Positions 45,601-53,612 of a DNA stretch of 53,612 nt are shown piece by piece. Position 1 is the stretch's first letter. The number at the start of each line of letters is the position of its first letter. Origin of the DNA: Phoronis australis (Eukaryota; Phoronida; Phoronidae); contig NMRA01000523.1 of the NCBI GenBank assembly GCA_002633005.1, positions 248,795 through 302,406 on the forward strand, in the 5' to 3' direction. The notes below the pieces were generated by a model. It had not been told where the DNA came from. It made no database searches and saw only the letters and a list, made by a program, of their open reading frames with translations. A program made the position numbers and the translations under genes.

Positions 45601-48600
45601 CACAACAGGAGTAAAACTGGTTAACTCGGTGAGTGCCGCTAGAAGTGCTACTTGAGCACAAGATCGCAGATCTCGTGCACTGAAAATACAAAATAGGTGT
45701 CCTCGCCTATGATGACACGAGCTAACAAGCCTCCTTTTCTCCTAATGTAACGTCACATCTTCAAATGATACAGCTTTTTATTTCTGAAAGAGTTGTATAG
45801 CATGGGATAGCAATATTAAAACGTGAGAGATCCGTGTCATATTGTTTCTGTGACACTTGGGGAAAACTTAAAGCTTTTGAAAGAGCTTCGCCATGCGTTT
45901 ATATGAGCCCTGAGTGGAACACGTTCAATTGAAAGATAAATCGACGTTCCTCGCCATCACAGAATTTCAGTTTGTTGTAATGCTTTTGGATTTCTTTGCG
46001 CTGCGCTCACTGTGTCTGCTTACGTTTCTACTTAGGCTGCTGCCGGAATCACCTCGATGGTTGATGCAGATTGGTAAACGAGAGGAGGCGAAGAAATTAT
46101 TGTTGAAAATAGCAAAACATTCAGATCATTCGCTGGAAGCGTTTGAGAAAGGGTTTGAGAAAACGGAAGTGCACATAGACTCAGTAAGTTGATAATTAAA
46201 ATCTCGTAAAACTTACATGTACATGCAAACGTGAGCAAAACTTCTCCGTTCCATTGATTACTGCCCAATACGCAGCGATCACGTTTGAACAGTTTAAAAG
46301 TATATCTACTGTATAACAGGTTCATTTTTGTCAATGCTCAAACATGTACACGTACATGTACATGTACATGCTGCCAGAACAATACGGCTCACGCACTTAC
46401 TGAACATAAGTCTTCACTTATGAGCATGGCTCATGTACTTGGAAACTCATTTTATTGACTCAAAAATTCATTCCTGTATCCACAAAACATGGCTTAAGCA
46501 CCAGGAATTCGCTGTTCACAGATTTACATCCACTAATAAACACAGTTCACTGTCTGACAGCAAACACAACACTGCCGTGGCACTGGTCTGTAGAAATTGC
46601 GCTCGATGTATTCGCAATTCGTCCACGTGCTTTTGGGTGGGTTACCCGTTTTCTATGAATGTCTGCATGAATTTCCGAGTCAGTGAACTGAGTTTATACG
46701 TCCGTGAGCAGTGTTTGCAAGTGGCGATCTATTTGCATAAATACATGTAGTCGAGCCATATTTTTCTCGGATTGCCTGGTATTGAAGGCGAAAAATGAAA
46801 GTAGTGAGGCGATGCCATATCTCACAGAAGTAACGCAGAAAAATTTCAAGTGGTGATAGTTGTGCGGCTGCTTGAAATTCTATTTTGGGGCACATACATG
46901 TATCCTTTAGAATTTCGATGAGCATCGTTTTTCTATCTTGTCAACCGAAGAACCACTGTGGCTCCATTTAAGTACTGTCAGACGTTATTTTAATTCAGTA
47001 CCCGTTGTTTTGTTCTGGGAATATATCGTACACTGTTCACGTACCGTCCCACATTCAATTCAATAGCTGTTTCCCAGCTTTGAGAGCTTGCGGGATATGC
47101 TTTTGCGCACAGACGTTAGCCTACTGTCAGACATTTACGCATTGTAAGTCGCTGGTCAGTTCTGAAAGCATACGAGAGCTATTCATTCACCTTGTAATTC
47201 AAACATAATATTTAGCATTACATTCAATAACTGTTGTACTGTTCCGAGGACCGAATTATATTTTAGGTTTTGACGCACAAACTATCTGCAGGCACTTAAT
47301 GTGCAATTATTGGAACGTACGGTGTTACGCTTACATGTACATGTAGGTCCCAATGGAAACTTGCCTAACTTCTATTTCATCGCCCTTTTGAAGTTTGGTT
47401 ATTTAAGTAACAGCTGTGTCGTTGCACGCTCAAGCATAAGAATACTACGATTTTGTGTCAAATAATTGAAGAGGATTTTCGTAAGCACGATCCGAAGGGC
47501 TCGAGCAAATTTATCGAAAATATGCATGGGTTTTGTCACAACGTTCTTGAAAAACCATCACTTGTGTAGTCGTGCATCAAGATAAATAGTTTTAATCAAA
47601 TGTTAACGTTGTTACAGTGTGTTTCGCCCAAAGACTTGTTCAAGTCATCTCTGATGGTGTGCATTCTAGTCATCAACCTATTTTTATGGTAAGGAAAGAT
47701 GAATGCCACATATCTTTTAACAAGAAACACTAACCGTACAATGGAAGTTTTTCAAGGGAATTTTACAATAGATTCTAACCACACAAAGGTTTTATGTGTC
47801 TTGTGTTATAAACCTGCCTCATTCTGCGATTTTTTTTACAATTTGTGGCTTTGGAACTGGTCTCATGCCTTGCTCCTAACTCAGATGAGAAGTGATTTCT
47901 CCGCTTGAAAAGAATTGGCACCTGTTTCTGAAAGAGTCTAAAGGCTTTTGTATTTTGACTTTTGGTAGAAAATCAGTCACAAAAACATTCAAAAGGCTGG
48001 GTGTCAGAAAATTTGTCTGCAATCCGATGTCAAAAGACATAAATCGGTGTAGACTGCTCTACAAGGTAGACGACAAAAATTTTCAAGAAACGCGAAAGAC
48101 AAACAACTTTCGGTTTCTTCGTTATTCGTGGTCAGACTCCTGACATTTGGCAAAAGTCAAAAGACGAAAGCAAATAGTCTCGTCAAGAAACAGGCCATTG
48201 CTGGTTTGACATTGCTCTAGACCTCGGTGGCAATTTGGCAAGACCCAGCTGGTGGCCAAGCTTACTGCAGTCTCGCGCAGAAAAGAAATGTCAGTTCATC
48301 TCACGTTCAATCACTTCTCACCTGAGTTGAAAACAAGAAGAGTGAGTTTCACATCTGTATTTAGTTGCTTTAGGCCATTTATCGTTAGTTACCTGGTATC
48401 AGTTTGTTCTTAACTTAGAATAGAAATGATGTCCAAACTTAGAAAGAACTGATGGGGCGTCATTGCTGGAGACCATCCGCAATAAATTGCTTATTGTCTT
48501 GGCGTATTTGGTGATTCTATGCCTATGGTCTAGAGTGAGGACTTTGGTTCTTCTCATAGCCAAAAAGCAGCTGCAGTCACGTCCAAGTTTCAGAACCACG

Positions 48601-51600
48601 TTAGTCAGCCGAGAAAACTGGTTCTCCTAATGCGAGACACCCTGTAAAAGACTATTACCGAAATTGATCCCTTCTAATTTTTTATATTATATAGGTTGTT
48701 CACAAACATGGTTTACTTCGGGTTATCATACGGGACATCGAATCTAGCTGGAAACGACTTTTTGAACTTCGTCATATCAGGAGGCGTAGAGGGCGCTGCT
48801 TACGTGGTCTCGTACTTCCTTCTGGTTTACGCGGGAAGGAGACTGTCGACTGTAACTTGCCTAGCAGTGGCAGGGATCGCTCTGATACTGTCTGTTGTCG
48901 TGCCTCCAGGTAATAACTTTCAGCAGCACCTTGTCACGAAGTGCATTATTTGTCTTGTGTCACTAATTACAGCAATCAGAGACCGTCTTAGATTCGACCA
49001 GGACAAAGCACTTTGATGAAACGGAACACAATTCATTCAAAAGTCTAAGGAACATTTCATTGAAATCTGTGTTAGAATGTTTATAAATGCAACGTTGCTG
49101 AATACATGAGACCATATGCTTACACTTGATATCGGATTGTTTCTTCGTTACTTGTGTCTGCCAATCGGCAATGACGACAATTACAAACTGTCGAACTTTG
49201 ATAAAATGTTGTTTGGCCATTATAGGCAAATAATGAATATATAAAAACCGGCGCCCGTGCTAAAATAACTGAAATGTCAGACATGGTCTAATAGGCGAAA
49301 TAACGAGTTTCCTGATTAAAAAATGAAAGTGCATCCGTTAAGGGCGCCCACGTAAATATATTTATAAATTCATGGCAGTGTTTGCGATATTTTACGGTAA
49401 ATGTAACTCGCGTGCTCATACAGCTTTCGCAAAGTTTCGTAATTTCAAGCAAATATTTGGTAATGGTCAAATAATTTTTGTTAAGGTTCCCAGTTTAGCA
49501 ATTTATGTTTTTATTGCGCAGATTTGAGTGCCCTAGTTACTGTCTTGGCGATGTTTGGAAAATTTGCCATTTCTACTGGATATGCTGTCCTCTATATTTA
49601 TTCCGTGGAATTGTTTCCAACGACTGCACGAAGTTTTGCTCTTGGCCTGTTGTACACGTCATCGAGTATCGGCGGAACAGTGGCGCCATATGGTGCCCTA
49701 TTGGTAAGTTTTGAATATATGTCACAAACGGCGCATTTTTCTATACAAAAGCTCCAGTCAACGGCAACGCGTGTTTTGACGCTGTTGTGTGTAAATTAAC
49801 CGTGTGCGGGATTATCTAAAGCATTTTTCAGTTCCGTTAACCTAGGAGGAATTTGGTTTCTAGCGTTAGAGTTACGGTCGCTAGATTATTGCAACTATTA
49901 CAACTTGACATTCGTTCGTCACCTGCTAATTGAGATTGCAAGTGATCCGCTGTTCTCCATTGTTTCACAACTAAATGAGAATTGAAAATGCATGATGGGA
50001 ATCCGCGTGGCACAATTTTTGAGGTACTAGACAAACTGCTTCCGGTTGATGTATGATTGACACTGCAAAACGATTTTGAGAAATGGATGGGAGTTGTATT
50101 GTGCAAATTTTGTTCTTGCAGGGAAACGTTCTGACCGTTGAGACACCACTCGTCATCTTTGGTGTGTGTTCCTTAGTCAGCGGGTTGTCAGCCATTTTCC
50201 TACCTGAGACTAAGGGACTGACATTACCTGACACTATGGAAGACGTAGATCGTTTCCATGGTACCATGATTCCTTGCCTGAAGAAGAAGCACGTGTGCGT
50301 TAATTTACGAGACTTTCCTTAATAATTTGATTGATCGATTAGTAAATGTTAACATGGCTCACTTTTATACATTGTTGGGCGGAAATTCTCCAGGAGCCTG
50401 TTTCGTGAAAAGCGACTTGCTGATATTCCTTCCGCTTCATTTTAGTGGAAAGCAATTCATAAAACGGATTTTAATGCAAGTTAGTTCAGTCAAAACTTAA
50501 GGCCAAATAATGCTCATTCACCATAATTCCGAATATTTTCAAACTAAACGGAATTCAATATGATTTTTAGCATAAGAATTATTTTTGGTGGTGGACCAAT
50601 ACCTAAAATGGACGCCGTGGTAACAGCTGAATGATGCATTGTGGGTACTCACTCACTTGCCGCCAAATGTAATGAGAATTCTGCAGAAGCAGAAAAAAAT
50701 AATAATAAAAAAATAATTTGAAAAATAATAATAAAATAAAGCAAACAAAAACAGGGCTGAAAGTTGAATGTTGATATTTTAGTGATAACTTTCGACTGAC
50801 AAAACTCGTCACGTGATCTAAATTGCTGGATGTAAAGGAAAGCGCTTGCTGAAGATTTTTAAGTCAGAAATTTGATATTACGCCATACACAACTTTGTAT
50901 GAAAAATAATTAAAGCTCACTTGATTAAAAGTGAATAGGACATTCATACATGTATACCCTTGTAACTGCTGTTTACTGGTGTAATTTCACTCCTAGACAT
51001 TTATGTGCTGATGATTATTTGGATAAACCGTTTTCTGCAATTGCGAAACGACGAGAGCGTATTACCAGATGTTTGTCTTAAATCTTTAGGAGCCACTTTC
51101 ATAACTGAAACATACCTCAAACCGGGCGTGCGTTCAATAACGCTAGGACCTACGCTAGGACCTACGCTAGGACCTAGCTAAAATCTAGCTAAAGTCACGT
51201 GTTCTCGTTTAAAATTCACGGCAACATACCACGTAATCTCGCGAATTCTTGCTTTTTATCTAGGTCCTAGCTTTACTGAACGGGAGGCTGGATTACTTGT
51301 GAAGCCAATCCAACCACTGTTAACTTCAAAAATACATGTTATACGAGTTGACGTCTTTTAATAGCTTCATTAGTTCATAGAGGCATTGAAATGTACTTTT
51401 TGAAACAGGCTTTATTTCTCGTGAAATACCACTCGGAATTTTTACACCTTGCACGTGTCCTACGGCAAAAGGGGGCGCAATAACACATTAAGCTTTTCAG
51501 TAACTTCCACTACACTTGTGTGCGTCAGATGCAGTGGTAGAAACAATACGCATTGTGTAAAATCTTTCTTTAAAAATTCATAGGGTAGTCTTGGAGCGTT

Positions 51601-51987
51601 GAATGAATCACTTATCCATTGCTTGGGAAATATGCTAGTGTTCAAAATCTGTTGCTAGTGTAGAAAAAAGAGGGAAAATCAAGCAGTCGTTAGAATTTCG
51701 GATAGCGTTGGATAAGCCGTTTAATTTTTACGCTGGGCGTGGTAGGCTGTAACGTAAGGGGAACCGATCACTTGATTTGAAGTTCGATCATACCGGAAAC
51801 AGGGGAATTATCCACTTTGTCTATTCGGTGTAGAGTCATCGTTTGACACGCACTATTGGATCGGTTACTTAAAAAAACATTTTCCTGCTCTTGTCATTGC
51901 AGCCAGCCGCCAGGGGCTATGACCACAAGGAGGCCTTCTGGCCAAGAAGCCAACGGTGATGTTCATGAAATGTCAACAAAACTGTAA
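39423..51987 (+). CDS. SLC22-family organic ion transporter, complete, 11 exons, 567 aa
   Basis: Exons: 39423-39638, 40455-40637, 41073-41176, 41661-41815, 44701-44872, 46036-46183, 47618-47688, 48695-48909, 49522-49703, 50122-50294, 51903-51987. All phases agree. The product is a 12-span MFS transporter of the plasma membrane for organic cations, anions or zwitterions such as carnitine. TM1 is at about 20-42. A large extracellular loop follows with sequons N58, N83, N86, N98, N107 and cysteines 50, 79, 116, 138. Then come TIVTKWNLVCD, the MFS motif GYLADKFGRR (163-172), ESPRWL (281-286), YSVELFPTTAR (448-458), LPETKG (509-514) and LPDT (517-520). 567 residues is typical for SLC22. The start has context AAGATGG. 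Substrate cannot be told from sequence. Intron 4 carries a 1.66 kb transposon. Confidence 0.92.
40455..40637 (+). CDS. SLC22 exon 2: glycosylated extracellular loop
   Basis: 61 codons between ATTACAG and AAG|GTAGCT. It carries four N-glycosylation sequons and ends CTSWTFDTTEYPETIVTK, the conserved C-x-x-W...TIV(T) phrase. A TACATGTA octamer sits seven bases upstream of this exon. Confidence 0.92.
41073..41176 (+). CDS. SLC22 exon 3: TM2 and start of MFS loop 2-3
   Basis: The acceptor is TTTCTGTTGTAG and the donor is GACAA|GTGAGA. It reads WNLVCDKAYIGASPASIIGV then SQILSSITFGYLAD. WNLVC completes the conserved loop motif. Confidence 0.92.
41661..41815 (+). CDS. SLC22 exon 4: MFS signature and TM3-4
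   Basis: The acceptor is ATCATTTCAG and the donor is CTTG|GTAAGT. It begins FGRRKLIIAQTF, completing GYLADKFGRR, and ends SGFSNGGVYNAAWIL. Confidence 0.92.
42298..43959 (-). mobile_element. TTAA DNA transposon, copy C (1662 bp) in SLC22 intron 4, Kolobok-like
   Basis: TTAA (42294-42297) precedes AGGAGAATGCCACCC. The far end GGGTGGCATTCTCCT is its exact reverse complement and is followed by TTTA, a one-base variant of the target site. A THAP finger reads on the minus strand (CIVPACPN, FPREPEMLRW..., VCGQHFVDNDF) with stops. The opposite-strand frame and a second conserved frame (42636-42776, QANLPRSVAGVWGLSGDKFE) read on the plus strand. It is the most complete copy. Confidence 0.85.
44701..44872 (+). 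CDS. SLC22 exon 5: TM5-6
   Basis: The acceptor is GTCTTTGCAG and the donor is ATTTG|GTAAGA. It reads MEYIGEKRRLLFGI, then WALGYVLLGGVAYFIRHW, then a hydrophobic span. Confidence 0.92.
46036..46183 (+). CDS. SLC22 exon 6: ESPRWL motif, large cytoplasmic loop
   Basis: The acceptor is TTCTACTTAG and the donor is TCA|GTAAGT. It reads LLPESPRWLMQIGKREEAKK then LLLKIAKHSD..., the canonical post-TM6 motif and basic loop. Confidence 0.92.
47618..47688 (+). CDS. SLC22 exon 7: start of TM7
   Basis: A small 71-bp exon with acceptor GTTGTTACAG and donor TTATG|GTAAGG. It reads CVSPKDLFKSSLMVC then ILVINLFL. The DLF...(R/K)SS pattern is conserved in SLC22 before TM7. Confidence 0.88.
47921..48194. mobile_element. 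Non-autonomous element with CCTGTTTCT termini (copy 2), SLC22 intron 7
   Basis: CCTGTTTCT at 47921-47929 and AGAAACAGG at 48186-48194 bound a body that shares TGTCAAAAGACAT-type words with 26198-26444. The 83-residue frame here is part of the repeat. Confidence 0.5.
48695..48909 (+). CDS. SLC22 exon 8: TM7-9
   Basis: The acceptor is ATTATATAG and the donor is CCAG|GTAATA. It reads LFTNMVYFGLSYGTSNLAGN, then EGAAYVVSYFLLVYAGRR, then a further span. YFGLSY and GRR are family landmarks. Confidence 0.92.
49522..49703 (+). CDS. SLC22 exon 9: TM10-11, ELFPT motif
   Basis: The acceptor is TTATTGCGCAG and the donor is TTG|GTAAGT. It contains MFGKFAISTGYAVLYIYSVE, LFPTTARSFALG and SSIGGTVAPYG. Confidence 0.92.
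50122..50294 (+). CDS. SLC22 exon 10: TM12 and LPETKG/LPDT motifs
   Basis: The acceptor is GTTCTTGCAG. It contains AIFLPETKGLTLPDTMEDVD and ends in CLKKKH at donor CACGT|GTGCGT in phase 2. If this donor is not used, the frame continues eight residues (CVNLRDFP) to TAA at 50320-50322, giving an alternative 548-residue protein. Confidence 0.85.
50690..50745. repeat. A-rich (AATAAT)n tract in SLC22 intron 10
   Basis: Interrupted AATAATAAAA repeats. The Phe/Tyr-rich minus frame is an artefact. Confidence 0.85.
51132..51281. mobile_element. MITE with TIR GTTCAGTAnCGCTAGGACCT (copy 2, 150 bp)
   Basis: It begins GTTCAATAACGCTAGGACCT and ends AGGTCCTAGCTTTACTGAAC, as at 3291-3416. The left terminus contains ACGCTAGGACCT three times in tandem, an internal expansion not seen in the other copies. 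Confidence 0.75.
51903..51987 (+). CDS. SLC22 exon 11: hydrophilic C-terminal tail
   Basis: The acceptor is CTTGTCATTGCAG. Only the phase left by the 50294 donor avoids an early stop before a sensible tail. It reads QPPGAMTTRRPSGQEANGDV then HEMSTKL and stops TAA. It is short, polar and Ser/Thr/Gly-rich, as expected for a cytoplasmic SLC22 tail. Confidence 0.65.
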
Positions 51988-52097
51988 GCCTGTCGGTGCA
52001 ACCAGCAATCTACCTGAGCAATGGCGAATTGAAAGAAAGACAACGAGAGAAACTATCTTTGTGCAACAATGCTTAAACGAGAGAAACGTTTTGTTTG

Positions 52098-52120
52098 ATA
52101 TATATATATATATATATATC
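52098..52120. repeat. (TA)n microsatellite in the SLC22 3'UTR
   Basis: About ten TA units. Confidence 0.9.
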
Positions 52121-53524
52121 AGTTGAAGACCGTCACAATCTCTCAATTCTTGCTGTTACCTCGTATCCGTACAAAACCAGTCTCAGAAATTCCACTTCCA
52201 ACCCAACTGGAGAAAGCATAGATGCAACGGTATGAAATTCATGTTCAACTGGAGGTCACTGTGTAAGGATACTACTCTTGTAGACTGAACGGAAGGACAA
52301 TTAACGTTCCCAAGTTCGCATGCACGTCGATCGTGATTGGTTGTTCTCAAGAAAACATTTGTTTAATGTACATGTAGATCGGACACTATTGCAATTTTTA
52401 GCTTCGGTTGTCGATGAAGCCCGTGGCGAATAGCGGGTATTTTGTTACGAAAAGATCATGACACTTTGTAATATTCACTACTATTACGAATCGGAAGGAC
52501 TTTATATTTTTGACTACTTTTTAAGGTTTCATTCAATGCCGAAGTGGTTCGTGAAGACCTTGAATGTATTATACGTGTCCGTCGTGTTTACGACATTTAA
52601 GCTTTAATAATCATTCGTTTCAACCTTAAAGTGGATTGTCAGTGAAGCGAAAACAAATTTGCACAACCTTTGTTGTACTGTTGGCTTATCAGTCATTATT
52701 AGCTGATGAATTACACGAACGCACGCATAAGATTCACAGAAAATTCCCGGTGCCTACGGAAGTAGAGGGCGCGGTTGTGGCCCTACACATCAACTCAATC
52801 AAATCTATACGAGAATAGAAAGGCCTTGTCAGAAGTGTGCGTAACCTCAATAATCTGTACTCCGCAATACTGACAAAGTTTTTGCCGTTTTCTGACGTTG
52901 GTGCACTCCGGAGCTAATGGTGTACACGTACATATGCAAATCGTATAGGTGTCAGTCTATCAGTTTTCCTGCAGTAGCGCACAACTAAGACAGAAATTGC
53001 ATACGGGACAATTAACAGACTCAGTGTTCTCATCAGCAAAGTGACTACAGCTTGATCTTGAAATGTGTAAATTTGCTCGATACAACTACATGTGTAATCC
53101 CTCGTTCCCGTCATCTATTTGCCACCTACACCCCAGGTGGTCAGCGGCAACATTCTACGCCGACCTGCCGGAGGCTTCAAAGGTAGCCTGTCCTGAAAAT
53201 GTCCCGGGGTGACTCTCACAAAAGAGGTACACAAGACGTGCCGCTCTGATAGGTAACTTTTTACCACCTAGTTTCCCACAAGAATGTGCCTTGAGAAGGG
53301 TTCCTTTTCCAATGTAATCCTGATTTCCTACGAAGGGTTCACATTCCTTTCTCCAGTTACATTATACTACAAAATGTTTTTATTTTCTATATTTTTAAAA
53401 CTTTGGTTACAAAATATGCCGAGTACTTATTTTTAGAAACAATGTATTTTTTCTTATATACACTTTGTGACTTTTAGGTTATTTGAAACCTTGTTCTCAA
53501 ACTTTGACGCTTTTGCAATATTCC

Positions 53525-53530
53525 AATAAA
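53525..53530 (+). other. Probable poly(A) signal of the SLC22 gene
   Basis: AATAAA followed by GTTATC and a T8 tract, about 1.54 kb after the exon 11 stop. The interval has no competing coding exon, so a long 3'UTR is the simplest reading. Another gene end is possible. Confidence 0.5.
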
Positions 53531-53612
53531 GTTATCAAAATTTTTTTTCATTGGACTTGGTGCAAATGACAAAAGTCACTGCCGTCAAAATCGGGGTAAC
53601 ACAGAAACAACA

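Noticed and set aside
47699-47908. Sequon-rich plus-strand frame after SLC22 exon 7
   Set aside because: Follows a strong GTAAGG donor; exon 8 joins in phase 2 from exon 7 without it.
1-53612. CRISPR arrays, operons, prophage or bacterial insertion sequences
   Set aside because: Introns, poly(A) signals and animal gene families show this is nuclear metazoan DNA; no such structures are present.

Overview
This is eukaryotic, almost certainly animal, genomic DNA. Genes are split into short exons with GT/AG introns of 0.4-4.1 kb, poly(A) signals are present, and there are many transposon remnants and microsatellites. The gene set (Shisa-type membrane protein, atypical synaptotagmin, SLC22 transporter) together with a THAP/TTAA transposon family and a degraded non-LTR element fits a marine invertebrate, either an invertebrate deuterostome or a lophotrochozoan. 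The species cannot be fixed from sequence alone. No prokaryotic, viral or CRISPR features are visible.

Layout. (1) 55-3642, minus strand: the 5' three exons of a Shisa-like secreted/membrane protein (signal peptide, Gly/Arg-rich stretch, paired-Cys domain); the gene runs off the left edge. Its first intron holds a large CATA-type microsatellite and a transposon end. (2) 3.6-18.3 kb: gene-poor, with small MITEs, hairpins, a decayed THAP-domain fossil, a 100-bp tandem array and a repeat block carrying CTCF-like motifs. (3) 18.36-28.01 kb, plus strand: a complete five-exon atypical synaptotagmin (415 aa; TM plus C2A plus C2B, most Ca2+ ligands missing). Its introns hold a second CTCF-motif block, an antisense non-LTR retrotransposon that keeps its 5' half but lacks the reverse transcriptase, and foldback MITEs. 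(4) 28-39.4 kb: intergenic, with a 466-bp foldback, two inverted ~1.6 kb TTAA transposon copies, a tRNA-like element and a fossil reverse transcriptase. (5) 39.4-52.0 kb, plus strand: a complete 11-exon SLC22 organic ion transporter (567 aa), with a third TTAA transposon copy in intron 4 and a probable poly(A) site near 53.53 kb.

The three genes show no operon-like or pathway relationship. The synaptotagmin and the transporter are simply co-oriented neighbours.

The most unusual signals are in the non-coding DNA. First, the octamer TACATGTA occurs at about 30 places, and in three homologous comparisons it looks like a precise 6-bp insertion into TA, as an excision footprint would. Second, two repeat blocks carry about a dozen same-orientation CTCF-like motifs, one of them a perfect match to the vertebrate core consensus. 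Third, a TTAA transposon family carries a THAP finger and a conserved overlapping frame on the opposite strand.

All exon models come from reading-frame phase, splice consensus and remembered family features. No alignment or search was run.
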